Shown here piece after piece: positions 8,459 through 17,600 of a DNA stretch of 64,000 bases. The number at the start of each line of letters is the position of its first letter. Position 1 is the stretch's first letter. The position numbers were made by a program, and so were the translations under genes. The notes under the pieces are model-generated. The model saw only the letters and a list, made by a program, of their open reading frames with translations. It was not told the DNA's origin and ran no database searches. This stretch comes from Petroclostridium sp. X23 (lineage in GTDB: Bacteria > Bacillota > Clostridia > SK-Y3): positions 2,855,051 to 2,919,050 of the forward strand of contig NZ_CP124862.1 of assembly GCF_030013905.1 (NCBI RefSeq). Reading direction: 5' to 3'.

Positions 8459-9673
8459 TCACCCCAATATTTTATTATTCAGATTGCTTTCCATCACCAT
8501 CACGGCTGCCCCCACTGCAATGGCGCTATATTTAAAATACCCGCTTCTATGAAAGACCACTGAATTCTCTTCTTTTAAATAATATTTCTTTAATGCGACT
8601 TCCTTGCATTCCTGATAAAATACATTTGAATGCCACACTAACGGTCCGCTTAAAATGATTAACTGCGGATTAAGCAGGTTAATATAGTTCGCAAGCCCTA
8701 CTCCCAAGATATCCGCCGCACCTGTAATAACTTCTCTGGACAAGTGGTCATTTCTTTCTGCGGCAGTGCAGATATCCTTATAATTTATTTCTTCCAGCGG
8801 CTTTGATATGATTGAGTAACGACCTTTTTTTGATGCTGAAATAAACGCTTGCGTTATGGCAGGAATAGACGAATATGTTTCTATACATCCGTAATTGCCA
8901 CAATTGCATTTTTGACCGTCAACATCAATAACCATATGTCCGAAGGCATCTTCTGCATCATTAATAGGTCTCACAATATTTCCCGCTGAAACAGCACCTG
9001 TTCTTATCCCTATACCACAGTTGAAATACGCAATGTTTTTAAACCCACTTCCGCATCCAAAGAGCAGTTCTGCAAGTATAGCCGTATTGGCACCATTGTC
9101 AATCAATACCGGCAAACCAATTTCCTGTTCCAAGAGTTCACCAAGAGGTATATTCACCCATGAAGGGGCAGAAAAATATCGAGGACTGTACATTGTTCTG
9201 TTATCTCTGTCAATAGGGCCGATGGTTCCTACACCAACCCCTATGATATCTGCTTTACTGATTGCTAATTTCTTTATTGCTTTTAACAGCACTTCAGAGA
9301 TGACTTCAATAGTCTTAACAGGTGTAAAAGATTTGGTCATCAGGAATTCTTCTTCAAGGATAATATCCATTTTTGAATTTGTAATAACGACGCGCGTATA
9401 AATTCTTGAAATGTCTATTCCTATAACATAGAAGATATCCGGATTTACATCATATAGCAAAGGTTTTCTGCCTCCTGTGGACTCACCTATGCCCACTTCA
9501 ACAATCATCTTCTGCTCTTCCAAAGGACGTAGCGCTCTATTTAAGGAAGTTAGTTTCATATCGGCAATAAGTATTAGCTCATTCTTGGTCAGCGGGCCTT
9601 TTTTTTGTAACAAGCTAAATAGACTTTTACTTTCTCTACTTAGGTTTTTAAAGCATTTCTCCCAACTTGCCAT
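8459..9673 (-). CDS. ROK-family transcriptional regulator (NagC/XylR type)
   Basis: A 404-aa protein with an N-terminal winged helix (about residues 10-75, KKGPLTKNELILIADMKLTS) and a ROK sugar-kinase-like domain. The zinc-binding cluster CNCGNYGCIETYSS and a DNGANTAILAE segment place it with NagC, Mlc and XylR, which sense sugars or sugar phosphates. The ATG at 9673 has GAGGTGG 5 nt upstream; an upstream GTG lies inside that ribosome site. It is unusual in being the first gene of an operon with a chromate transporter pair rather than with sugar genes. Confidence 0.87.
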   Translation of the reverse strand: MASWEKCFKNLSRESKSLFSLLQKKGPLTKNELILIADMKLTSLNRALRPLEEQKMIVEVGIGESTGGRKPLLYDVNPDIFYVIGIDISRIYTRVVITNSKMDIILEEEFLMTKSFTPVKTIEVISEVLLKAIKKLAISKADIIGVGVGTIGPIDRDNRTMYSPRYFSAPSWVNIPLGELLEQEIGLPVLIDNGANTAILAELLFGCGSGFKNIAYFNCGIGIRTGAVSAGNIVRPINDAEDAFGHMVIDVDGQKCNCGNYGCIETYSSIPAITQAFISASKKGRYSIISKPLEEINYKDICTAAERNDHLSREVITGAADILGVGLANYINLLNPQLIILSGPLVWHSNVFYQECKEVALKKYYLKEENSVVFHRSGYFKYSAIAVGAAVMVMESNLNNKILG

Positions 9674-9786
9674 TAGTTCCACCTCTTCTTAGATATCTAC
9701 TGTATACCTCTATCATATCAACTTTTAACCATTTTGGCAATAAGTCGATACAATAAATTGCGAAATATCAGATGAGATAAATCAAA

Positions 9787-10593
9787 TCAGTAGTTGTGAA
9801 TGTGATAATGAGAATGCACCCCACCATGCGTATGATAGTATTCATCTACCAGATTCACTTTAATCAACAGCTCTTTATTTGTTAATATCTTATGCGTTGC
9901 ACCATCTTCTGCAATATGGTAGTTTTCATTAAATACAACTGCACGGTCCGAAATCTCCTGTACCAATTCAAGATTATGGGTACTTGTTATAATCGTTTTA
10001 CCTGCTTTGTTCAACTGAACCAGAAGGCTTACAAGCCATCTTTGACTTTTAGGGTCTAAGCCATTGGTCGGTTCATCCAATATAAGCACCTCAGGATTAG
10101 TTGCAAGAATAGCCGCTATCGCCACTTTCTTTTTCTCTCCTCCGCTTAAACGATAAGGAGGACGTTCTCTCAGCGTTTCTAAGCGAAGCATTCGTATGAC
10201 ATCTTCTACTCTATCCATAGTTTCTTGTTCCGAATATCCCATCTGCAGAGGTCCAAAGGCAATTTCATCCCATACGCTGCTGCAAAAGAGCTGCACATCC
10301 GAATCTTGAAAAATAAATCCTACTTTTTGGTGATACTGCTTGGAAAAATGATCATTCTCTAACTTTTCCTCAGTAATTCTTTCTTCAAAAGCAGTAAATT
10401 CTCCTGAATTGGGAGATATCAACCCACATAGGATCTTTAAAAGCGTCGATTTCCCACAGCCATTGGCGCCAAGAATACAAACTTTTTCACCTTTACTAAT
10501 TTTCAGGTTTATATTCTCCAAAACCGGTTGGTTGTGTATATAACTATAGCTAACATTATTTAATCCAAAAATCGTGATATCTGTCTGTTGCAA
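9787..10593 (-). CDS. cbiO: Cobalt/nickel ECF transporter ATPase CbiO with histidine-rich tail
   Basis: A 268-aa ABC ATPase with Walker A GANGCGKST, signature LSGGEKKKVAIAAILA and Walker B VLILDEPTNGLD. It energises metal uptake with CbiM and CbiQ on the inner membrane face. After the normal domain it ends in a histidine-rich tail, HTHGGVHSHYHIHNY, with six histidines in 15 residues and a clear capacity to bind Co or Ni. The start is TTG at 10593, 7 nt after GGAGAG. It is the last of four genes; 68 nt separate it from cbiQ. Confidence 0.92.
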   Translation of the reverse strand: MQQTDITIFGLNNVSYSYIHNQPVLENINLKISKGEKVCILGANGCGKSTLLKILCGLISPNSGEFTAFEERITEEKLENDHFSKQYHQKVGFIFQDSDVQLFCSSVWDEIAFGPLQMGYSEQETMDRVEDVIRMLRLETLRERPPYRLSGGEKKKVAIAAILATNPEVLILDEPTNGLDPKSQRWLVSLLVQLNKAGKTIITSTHNLELVQEISDRAVVFNENYHIAEDGATHKILTNKELLIKVNLVDEYYHTHGGVHSHYHIHNY

Positions 10594-10661
10594 TATATTC
10601 TCTCCTTATTCAAACGATGTGTTGCTACAGCCGCTATAAGCCTCTCCGCAGGCTGCAGCCA

Positions 10662-11609
10662 TTATCTGATACTAAAATAAGATAATATCAATATAAATAT
10701 CATTATACTAAAAATCCATAAGATATCCAATCTTTTTAGTTTAAAAGAAGAGATGGTTTCAATTTGTCCTGTATAACCGCGTGCGACCATCGCATCATAG
10801 ACAGCCTCACTGTATGACATACTCTTTGCAAATAACACGCCTATAATATCCGATATGAACTTTTTATTGCTTAAGTAGCTTACAGTTCCTATCGTTCTTA
10901 GTTTCCGCGCTTCAAACATCTGTAATGATATATTTATGAGCACGAAGATATATCTATATGCCATGTCCAGCATGGTTATAAAAATAGAGGGTATTTTAAT
11001 TCGGCACAAACCCTTCATAAGCTCCGCCCAAGAGGTTGTCACCGTTAAAATAACTCCTAATGATACCGAGATGCTCACTCTTAATATAAGTGTTACCGCA
11101 GAGATCATTCCCTGTTTTGTAACTGATAACATCTGGGGAAGCGGAATTCCAAACCAAGATATGGGGTTTTTCACTTCATAGATGATCAGCAACGGTTCCC
11201 CGGGCACAATGATGTTCAATACCGCCGGCAGTACCATCACGGCAGTGGCTAGCGGCATCACCACCCAAATCCGTTTTGTAAAAGTAAAAACCGGCAGTTT
11301 CCCTAAAAATAATAACAAAACGGTAAATACATACATAATTATCAGAACAGATAAGCTTCTCATCATTGCCGCAAATCCCATTAATGCAACAAATGAGAGC
11401 ACCTTCACCCTAGGATCAAGTTGTTGAAGCAATCCCGGCGCTTTAGAATAGTGATCAGATAAAAATTCGTTCCGCAGTGTCTCTGATAGCTGTCCCAACG
11501 TCTTGACTATAAAACTTTTTCTTTTTATACGTTTTTGTTTATTTAAAAATGGAGAGCCGGACAGCTCCGGCTCCAGCAACCATTTTGGAATTGTATTTAA
11601 ATCACTCAT
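10662..11609 (-). CDS. cbiQ: Cobalt/nickel ECF transporter transmembrane protein CbiQ
   Basis: A 315-aa polytopic protein with the CbiQ/EcfT hallmarks: QLDPRVKVLSFVALMGFAA near residue 65 and, near the C-terminus, the coupling-helix motif SEAVYDAMVARGYTG. The N-terminal about 55 residues before the first membrane segment are longer than in many CbiQ proteins. It couples ATP hydrolysis by CbiO to the substrate-binding protein CbiM. The start overlaps the end of the PDGLE gene by 8 nt. Confidence 0.92.
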   Translation of the reverse strand: MSDLNTIPKWLLEPELSGSPFLNKQKRIKRKSFIVKTLGQLSETLRNEFLSDHYSKAPGLLQQLDPRVKVLSFVALMGFAAMMRSLSVLIIMYVFTVLLLFLGKLPVFTFTKRIWVVMPLATAVMVLPAVLNIIVPGEPLLIIYEVKNPISWFGIPLPQMLSVTKQGMISAVTLILRVSISVSLGVILTVTTSWAELMKGLCRIKIPSIFITMLDMAYRYIFVLINISLQMFEARKLRTIGTVSYLSNKKFISDIIGVLFAKSMSYSEAVYDAMVARGYTGQIETISSFKLKRLDILWIFSIMIFILILSYFSIR

Positions 11610-11934
11610 TTAATCCTTCCTGTTCTGCGGGAACCATCTTCCCAATAAAATGAATAATACCAATCACTAATAACACGCCTGCTACTGCCGATAGAATATA
11701 TCCCGCTGCTTCTCCGACAAAACTGCCGTTCAGTAGGGATATACTGTAATCAGTCATAGGCGCGATTGTCCATGATTCCGAAAGTTCTTCCATCCCTTCA
11801 GGGATATAACCCAGCATTTCCCCCACCTCTTCAGTTCCCCATTCCCCCCATGCAGTACCGGCTGCCAATAGGCCTAATGGTGTAATAAAGATCATTACTG
11901 CAAGTGCGACCCAAAGGTATTTATATCTTTTCAT
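11602..11934 (-). CDS. PDGLE-domain membrane protein (CbiN-like accessory subunit)
   Basis: A 110-aa protein with two membrane segments (about residues 6-26 and 80-100) and between them AAGTAWGEWGTEEV...GYIPEGMEEL, the PDGLE-domain pattern. In many Firmicutes this protein replaces CbiN or NikN in cobalt or nickel ECF systems and is needed for transport by CbiM. It overlaps cbiM by 4 nt and cbiQ by 8 nt, so all three are translationally coupled. Confidence 0.85.
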   Translation of the reverse strand: MKRYKYLWVALAVMIFITPLGLLAAGTAWGEWGTEEVGEMLGYIPEGMEELSESWTIAPMTDYSISLLNGSFVGEAAGYILSAVAGVLLVIGIIHFIGKMVPAEQEGLNE

Positions 11935-12653
11935 GATATTGCTTCCCCCTCTGCAATCCGAGTACTAATGCCTTTCCTGTTCTGCTCACCAAGCAATTCA
12001 GGATGGGTTTTGCCTACATATACATATGCCAACGCCGTGACTGCTCCTTCGATAGGTCCTGCAATCAATAAGTGTTCAAACATCATTACCGGCACCGATA
12101 TCCATAATGGATGCGGACTGTAAAGTGGTGTTCCATCTGCTGCTTTGAAGAACATGGGCTGAATTCCAAATTCTATTGCTGTAAGCAGCGCAGCAACATT
12201 CAGACCAATATAGCCGGCAGCAATAGCAGCTATCACTGCCCTTTTTGATAGTACTTCCGCGTTACCCCTTATAAGTTTGTATGTGTAATATCCGACAAAA
12301 GGCATCGCAAAAGCCATATTAAAGCAATTGGCACCGATTGCCCATACGCCCCCATCACCAAATATTAGAGCCTGAATAATAAGCGCGAGAGAAACACCTA
12401 TGCATGCTGCCCACGGCCCCAGCAATATAGCCAGTAAAACCGCACCCACAGCATGCCCCGAACTCCCTCCCGGCAGCGGTACATTGAACATCATAATGGT
12501 AAATGAAAAAGCAGCTCCAATAGATAGTACCGGGATATGTTTTCGCTTTAAAGTAGTTTTTATCTTCTGCAAAGCCTTCCTCCAGATAGGAATCATCACT
12601 CCTATAAAAGGAATAGCGGTTTCCAGCCCTATATACCCGTCAGGAATATGCAT
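11931..12653 (-). CDS. cbiM: Cobalt/nickel ECF transporter substrate-binding protein CbiM
   Basis: A 240-aa membrane protein beginning MHIPDGYIG. In CbiM and NikM the His at position 2 and the free N-terminus coordinate the metal. Other hallmarks are LPGGSSGHAVGAVLLAI (GGSSGHAVG loop) and the FEHLLIAGPIEGAVTA segment. It is the first gene of the operon. RBS GGGAGG precedes the ATG, and the promoter plus leader are at 12680-12828. Whether cobalt or nickel is imported cannot be decided from the sequence. Confidence 0.93.
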   Translation of the reverse strand: MHIPDGYIGLETAIPFIGVMIPIWRKALQKIKTTLKRKHIPVLSIGAAFSFTIMMFNVPLPGGSSGHAVGAVLLAILLGPWAACIGVSLALIIQALIFGDGGVWAIGANCFNMAFAMPFVGYYTYKLIRGNAEVLSKRAVIAAIAAGYIGLNVAALLTAIEFGIQPMFFKAADGTPLYSPHPLWISVPVMMFEHLLIAGPIEGAVTALAYVYVGKTHPELLGEQNRKGISTRIAEGEAIS

Positions 12654-12688
12654 ATAAATTACCTCCCATATGTATTTCTAAAATAAAA

Positions 12689-12739
12689 AACCACGAAAAG
12701 ACAGACTGTACTTCATACAGTCATAACCTTCGTGGTTAT
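12689..12739 (-). promoter_or_regulatory. Attenuator-like leader hairpins upstream of cbiM
   Basis: Read on the minus strand, AACCACGAA (12737-12729) pairs with TTCGTGGTT (12697-12689), followed by a U-rich tract: an intrinsic terminator. A nested stem GACTGTA/TACAGTC lies inside. The 5' arm of the terminator also lies in a competing hairpin, ATAACC-loop-GGTTAT (12739-12723). The two cannot form together, which is the design of a transcription attenuator. It does not match the cobalamin or NiCo riboswitch consensus as I know them, so the sensor is unassigned. Confidence 0.6.
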
Positions 12740-12798
12740 ATTTCAAGTATTGTGAACTACTCAAACGCAACCTTCATGATCGCTTTATTATAATATAT

Positions 12799-12828
12799 AT
12801 TATAAACATTCTCGCTTGACTATGTCAA
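12799..12828 (-). promoter_or_regulatory. Sigma-A promoter of the cbi operon
   Basis: A perfect -35 TTGACA (12828-12823) and perfect -10 TATAAT (12804-12799), 18 bp apart, read towards cbiM. The inferred transcript start near 12792 leaves an approximately 140-nt leader containing the hairpins described. Confidence 0.75.
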
Positions 12829-12832
12829 GATT

Positions 12833-14986
12833 TTATATTCCTTTCATGGTCAGAGAGATCCTTTTTCTTTGCACATCTACTTCCATCACCTTGACTTTTA
12901 CGATATCACCCACTGCTACCACATCCATCGGATGCTTTATATATTTATCACTAAGCTGCGAAATATGTACCAAGCCGTCCTGATGTACACCTATATCTAC
13001 AAAAGCACCAAAGTCTATGACATTTCTTACCGTTCCCGTCAGAACCATATCTGTCTTCAAATCCTCAATATGTAGTACATCACTCATTAATACGGGTTTG
13101 GGCAGTTCATCCCTCGGGTCACGGCCGGGTTTCAAAAGTTCATTTACAATATCTCTCAGGGTCGGAATGCCGATGCCTAAGTCTTCCGCCAGCCTTTTTC
13201 CCTCATGCTGTGATACCTTGTCTTTTAGCTCCCGAATACCGCCCTTCCTTACATCTTCCAGCGTATACCCGGTCTTTGCCAGCAGTTTTTCCGCAGCATC
13301 ATAGGACTCAGGATGTACGGAGGTGTTATCCAATATATTATCCCCTTCTGTAATCCTCAAGAAGCCGGCGCACTGTTCATAGGCTTTCGGGCCCAACTTG
13401 CCCACATTTAACAACTGCTTTCTATTATAGAATTTTCCTTTTTCTTCTCTATAAGCTACGATGTTTTTAGCAACTGTACTACTGACACCTGAAATATATT
13501 GCAGTAATGACGGTGATGCGGTGTTCAGGTCTACCCCCACGCTGTTCACACAATCTTCTACTACCCCGCTCAAAGCTTCTCCTAATCTTTTTTGGTTCAT
13601 ATCATGCTGATATTGCCCTACCCCTATAGCTTTCGGATCAATCTTTACCAGTTCCGCCAGCGGGTCTTGAAGCCTTCGGGCGATCGAAGCAGCACTTCTG
13701 AGCGCCACATCAAAATCCGGAAATTCCTCCGCACCTAACTTAGAAGCAGAATAAACAGAAGCCCCCGATTCACTGACCACCATATAGAGTACTTCTCTGT
13801 CCAGTTCCTTGATTAAGTCGGCTACAAATATTTCCGATTCTTTGGAAGCCGTACCGTTGCCTATGGAGATAATATCAACTTTGTGCTTATCTATTAATCC
13901 TTTAAGCACTTTTTTAGCTTCTTCAATTTTATTCTGAGGTGGCGTAGGATAAATCACCGTAGTGTCCAGTACTTTACCGGTCTCATCTACTACCGCAATT
14001 TTACAACCGGTTCTATAAGCCGGATCCAGCCCCAGCACCACTTTTCCTTTTACCGGCGGCTGCAGCAGCAGATTCTTCAAATTTGCGGCAAACACCTTAA
14101 TAGCCTGCTCTTGAGCAGCTTCCGATAATTCATTTCTAATCTCCCTTTCAATAGAAGGCTGTATTAATCTCTTATAAGCATCTTCTACTGCTCTTTGGAC
14201 ATACTCGGTAGTAATTGCTCTTTTTAGAGGCGTTGTTTCTTTATATAAATACTTAATAATTTGTTCATCGGCTATATCAATAGATACTTTTAAGAACTCC
14301 TCTTTTTCACCCCTGTCAACAGCCAACACACGGTGCTTGGCGATTTTAGCCACCGGTTCTTTAAAATCGTAATACATCGAATATACCGAATCTTCATTCT
14401 TTGAGGCTTTGCATACCAAGATGCCGTGCTGGAATGTCATTGTTCTTATCGCTTTTCGATATTCGGCATTATCCGAAATCATCTCAGCAATAATATCCAT
14501 TGCACCATTCACAGCATCGTCCACGCTATTGACCTCTTTTTCCGGATCAATATAAGGCTTAGCAATATCTTCAATATTTCCGGTATAGATATTCTGCAAA
14601 TATAAAATATTAGCAAGCGGTTCAAGACCTTTTTCTTTGGCGATGGTAGCCCTGGTTCTCCTCTTAGGCCTAAATGGCCGATAAATATCTTCAATTTCCT
14701 GCAGTGTCTCTGATTTGGCAATACTTAATTCTATCTCCTCGGTGAGCTTGCCCTGTTCCTGGATAAGGCGCTTCACCTCTTCTTTTCTTGATTCAAGATT
14801 TCGTAAATACACAAGCCTATCGTAAAACTCTCTCAGAACCTGGTCATTCAGTTCTCCTGTCATTTCTTTACGGTATCTCGCAATAAATGGAATGGTGTTG
14901 CCATCATCAATTAATTTTACCGTATTTTCTACTTGGAAGGTCTTTAGCGAAAACTCTCCCTGCAGCCTTTGCAATAATGCGTCCAT
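12833..14986 (-). CDS. tex: RNA-binding transcriptional accessory protein Tex
   Basis: A 717-aa protein with full Tex architecture: an N-terminal HTH-like region with the PFIARYRKEMTG motif (about 35-46), a YqgF/RNase H-like domain with LGLDPAYRTGCKIAVVD, helix-hairpin-helix segments (SPSLLQYISGVSSTVAKNIV), and a C-terminal S1 domain (about 640-716, TGTVRNVIDFGAFVDIGV...DGLVHISQLSD). Tex binds nucleic acids and is linked to transcription and RNA turnover; its exact role is not settled. The ATG at 14986 (MDALLQRL) with GGGGGA upstream is preferred over an in-frame start 15 codons earlier. Confidence 0.95.
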   Translation of the reverse strand: MDALLQRLQGEFSLKTFQVENTVKLIDDGNTIPFIARYRKEMTGELNDQVLREFYDRLVYLRNLESRKEEVKRLIQEQGKLTEEIELSIAKSETLQEIEDIYRPFRPKRRTRATIAKEKGLEPLANILYLQNIYTGNIEDIAKPYIDPEKEVNSVDDAVNGAMDIIAEMISDNAEYRKAIRTMTFQHGILVCKASKNEDSVYSMYYDFKEPVAKIAKHRVLAVDRGEKEEFLKVSIDIADEQIIKYLYKETTPLKRAITTEYVQRAVEDAYKRLIQPSIEREIRNELSEAAQEQAIKVFAANLKNLLLQPPVKGKVVLGLDPAYRTGCKIAVVDETGKVLDTTVIYPTPPQNKIEEAKKVLKGLIDKHKVDIISIGNGTASKESEIFVADLIKELDREVLYMVVSESGASVYSASKLGAEEFPDFDVALRSAASIARRLQDPLAELVKIDPKAIGVGQYQHDMNQKRLGEALSGVVEDCVNSVGVDLNTASPSLLQYISGVSSTVAKNIVAYREEKGKFYNRKQLLNVGKLGPKAYEQCAGFLRITEGDNILDNTSVHPESYDAAEKLLAKTGYTLEDVRKGGIRELKDKVSQHEGKRLAEDLGIGIPTLRDIVNELLKPGRDPRDELPKPVLMSDVLHIEDLKTDMVLTGTVRNVIDFGAFVDIGVHQDGLVHISQLSDKYIKHPMDVVAVGDIVKVKVMEVDVQRKRISLTMKGI

Positions 14987-15070
14987 ATTTTTCCCCCGTT
15001 CATGATGATATCTATTATTATAACTATACAAAACATACTATTTCAATTAAAAGTATAATACAAATGTACA

Positions 15071-16282
15071 TTAATGGATGTCAAATATCAACTTATTCTC
15101 TTTCTCCACCGCATTGGTATCCATTTGCTGCTGCGAAAGCTTTTTTACATACCCCATAATTCTCGCGGCATCTTCATCTTTCGCAAATACGGTTTGTTTT
15201 TTAGCTATAATTTGAAGAGGCAGCATTTCCAACCGTGATAGTTTTCCATTGGTGAAGTCCATATCTACCATCATGCTTTCATTATTTGCTTTCTCATTCT
15301 GATCGAATATAAAATTTCCCATACTGTATATTACAGGCTTACCTTTATAAATTTCGATTCCTTGAAGCACATGCGGATGATGTCCTAAAATCATATCCGC
15401 ACCGGCATCTATGATGCTATGTGCCAGTTCTCTCTGCAGCGAAGGAACATTATGAGAATTTTCCACGCCCCAATGGAAGGATACCGCAACAAGATCCACC
15501 TGTTCTTTTAGCTTTTGAATATCTTCTACGATAGGATCAATTTCATACTTGACCGCATTGCCGTTTTTATCATCCTGATGCTTCAATGGCGCTACCCCGG
15601 AAACATCATCCTTGGCTTCAAAAAAGCGCATTCTATTCTTTTTAGGAGAATCCCAAAATCCATAATGGGCAAAATCGGAGTATGCCAGAAATCCGACTTT
15701 GACACCTTTGACTTCAATGATAGCAGGCGTTCTTGCATCCATAAGATTTTTCCCCGCTCCTGCATACTTGATATTATTCCGGCTTAGCGTCTCCATCGTA
15801 TCAAGCAAACCCAACTCATTGTAATCCATCATATGATTGTTTGCAATACTTACGATATCAATACCTGCGAACTTAAGCCCTTCAACCGATTTAGGCTCAC
15901 CCCTCAAATTTATTTTCCCTTCTAATTTTTGTCCGCGCTCTGAAAGAACAAATTCTACATTACTAAAAGTGATATCCGCACTTTTTAAAAACTCGGCAGT
16001 TTCTTTAAAAGGCAAGGTATAATCACCTTTGGTATGGTACGCCACACCCCGGCCCAGCATAATATCACCGATCGCTTTAATATTAATAATTTTATCCGGT
16101 TCCTTCTTCTCTTCAATTTTGCTGTTGTTACTTTGAAAAGACGGCATATCCTGCTTCTCAGCCGGTTTCTCTACTTCAGTAAATACCGGCTCAACTTTTT
16201 GTGTTTCTCTTATACCGCAGGCCGGAAGCAACACAATACATAACACCAATAATAGCAATTTGATTATTTTATTCTTTTGCAT
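15071..16282 (-). CDS. CapA-family lipoprotein (metallophosphatase fold)
   Basis: A 403-aa lipoprotein with lipobox LPAC (lipidated Cys22) followed by a Glu/Lys-rich linker. The CapA/PgsA-type domain shows AIGDIMLGRGV, SNVEFVLSERG, SIANNHMMDYNELGLLDT, FHWGVENSHNVPSLQRELAH and GADMILGHHPHVLQGIE, the conserved Asp, Asn and His residues of a calcineurin-like site. Family members include the poly-gamma-glutamate export protein, but most clostridial copies are of unknown function. No pgsB or pgsC is nearby, so capsule synthesis is not supported. RBS GGGGGA precedes the ATG; monocistronic in appearance. Confidence 0.85.
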   Translation of the reverse strand: MQKNKIIKLLLLVLCIVLLPACGIRETQKVEPVFTEVEKPAEKQDMPSFQSNNSKIEEKKEPDKIINIKAIGDIMLGRGVAYHTKGDYTLPFKETAEFLKSADITFSNVEFVLSERGQKLEGKINLRGEPKSVEGLKFAGIDIVSIANNHMMDYNELGLLDTMETLSRNNIKYAGAGKNLMDARTPAIIEVKGVKVGFLAYSDFAHYGFWDSPKKNRMRFFEAKDDVSGVAPLKHQDDKNGNAVKYEIDPIVEDIQKLKEQVDLVAVSFHWGVENSHNVPSLQRELAHSIIDAGADMILGHHPHVLQGIEIYKGKPVIYSMGNFIFDQNEKANNESMMVDMDFTNGKLSRLEMLPLQIIAKKQTVFAKDEDAARIMGYVKKLSQQQMDTNAVEKENKLIFDIH

Positions 16283-16487
16283 ACAGTTCCCCCACTTTTT
16301 GTAATATCTAAACCAATTCTACAATACTCTACAGAAACAGGCAAGCATAACAAAAACATAACTTAGTGTGTTGATCCCTAAGTTATTTTAAGTATAAAAA
16401 TTAAAAACACGTATATAGATAAAAAACTCTAAAGCTAGAATTATCCTAATCCTAAATCCTATGTAACAAGAACTCAAGCGATTATCC

Positions 16488-16563
16488 GTAGGGGCGGACG
16501 ACCCTGTCCGCCCGGTGCATTACTGCATGATCTACGGGTGGACAGAGTCGTCCACCCCTACCG
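16488..16563. repeat. GGGGCGGACGAC palindromic repeat, copy 1
   Basis: An inverted repeat with arms CGTAGGGGCGGACGACCCTG and its imperfect complement (GGACAGAGTCGTCC then ACCCCTACCG), separated by about 25 bp. A closer-to-perfect copy lies at 37102-37174. This is a REP-like, GC-rich intergenic element in otherwise AT-rich DNA. The surrounding 16283-16598 holds no gene. Confidence 0.75.
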
Positions 16564-16598
16564 AATCTCAACTGCTAGCATGATGGCAAGCCACAAGC

Positions 16599-17333
16599 CT
16601 AAAGTTCGTTATCTATATTCTTCAACTCATCCAATTCACGATGTGTTAGTTCTCTACACGCTCCCAGCTCTAATCCTCTATCCAAATCCACAGCTCCCAT
16701 TGTTATTCTTTGTAAATAAGTTACCTTCTTTCCCACCGCTTCAAACATTCTTTTGACCTGATGAAACTTTCCTTCTACGATGGTAAGCTCTATTTCCGAC
16801 TGCTCTTCTGACTTTAGGATAACAAGCTGAGCTGGCAGAGTCTCGTATCCGTCATCAAGCCCAACACCTTTCTTGAAGACTTCAACGTCTGTTTGTGAAA
16901 TCTTCCCATCCACTTTTGCATAATAAGTCTTAGGAACATGCTTTTTGGGAGACAGCAGGTCATGGGCCAGCTGTCCGTCATTAGTAAGGAGCAGTAATCC
17001 TTCGGTATCTCTATCCAGGCGCCCTACAGGAAATACATCGAAATGTCTATAGGCTTCAGGTACAAGATCCACCACAGTCTTAAACTTGTTATCCCATGTA
17101 GCAGAAACTACCCCCGCAGGCTTATTCATCATCAAATAAACAAATTCGCGGTACTCCACCTTTTGTCCGTTCACCATCACTTCATTTTGATATGGATTTA
17201 CATGCATACTGCTATCCTTGACAACTCTGCCATCAACAGTTACTTGTCCGACCCGTACCATTTGTTTAATTTCTTTTCTGGTTCCAAAACCACTGTTGGA
17301 TAATATCTTGTCTAACCTTTGTGTATCCGCCAT
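16599..17333 (-). CDS. rsuA: 16S rRNA pseudouridine synthase, RsuA family
   Basis: A 244-aa protein with an N-terminal S4 RNA-binding domain (residues 5-50, RLDKILSNSGFGTRKEI) and the catalytic motif GRLDRDTEGLLLLTNDG, in which the Asp after RL is the nucleophile. The segment LLSPKKHVPKTYYAKVDG and overall length fit RsuA (position 516 of 16S rRNA) better than RluB, but subfamilies are hard to separate by eye. RBS GGAGGG precedes the ATG by 5 nt. It is followed at distance by the GGGGCGGACGAC repeat. Confidence 0.88.
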   Translation of the reverse strand: MADTQRLDKILSNSGFGTRKEIKQMVRVGQVTVDGRVVKDSSMHVNPYQNEVMVNGQKVEYREFVYLMMNKPAGVVSATWDNKFKTVVDLVPEAYRHFDVFPVGRLDRDTEGLLLLTNDGQLAHDLLSPKKHVPKTYYAKVDGKISQTDVEVFKKGVGLDDGYETLPAQLVILKSEEQSEIELTIVEGKFHQVKRMFEAVGKKVTYLQRITMGAVDLDRGLELGACRELTHRELDELKNIDNEL

Positions 17334-17355
17334 AATGCCCTCCAGTTATTTCCTA

Positions 17356-17490
17356 TAGGATGTTATAAAGTGCTTGATTGGTCAGTCGCAAAGCATGGGG
17401 ACGGGCCTACAGCTTCCCTAAAAAACAAGTGCAGCAGTAGGTCCGTCCCCATGCTTCACTCCTTCTGCGTGCTAAGTTAGATAACTTGGT
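17356..17490. repeat. Diverged copy of the 143-bp palindromic element
   Basis: It shares the ordered segments TATAGGA-TGT, AAAGTGCTTGAT, GGGGACGGGCC and TGCTAA-TTAGA with the 2397-2539 element. Its core is a clearer palindrome: GCATGGGGACGGGCCTAC facing GTAGGTCCGTCCCCATGC. The 17334-17600 spacer holds no gene. Confidence 0.6.
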
Positions 17491-17600
17491 ATTTTTCAAG
17501 TCTCACTTTAGTTATCTATAATAGCGTGTACATTTCAAATCGGGCAGACACAAGGCCTGCCGCTACAACTATATATCGAGTATATCGTTTCCGTGAACTA

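Noticed and set aside
12654..12830. Cobalamin or NiCo riboswitch upstream of cbiM
   Set aside because: I could not find the conserved cores of either class; only terminator and competing hairpin are supported.
15071..16282. Poly-gamma-glutamate capsule locus
   Set aside because: Only the CapA-type lipoprotein is present; no pgsB or pgsC homologue is nearby.
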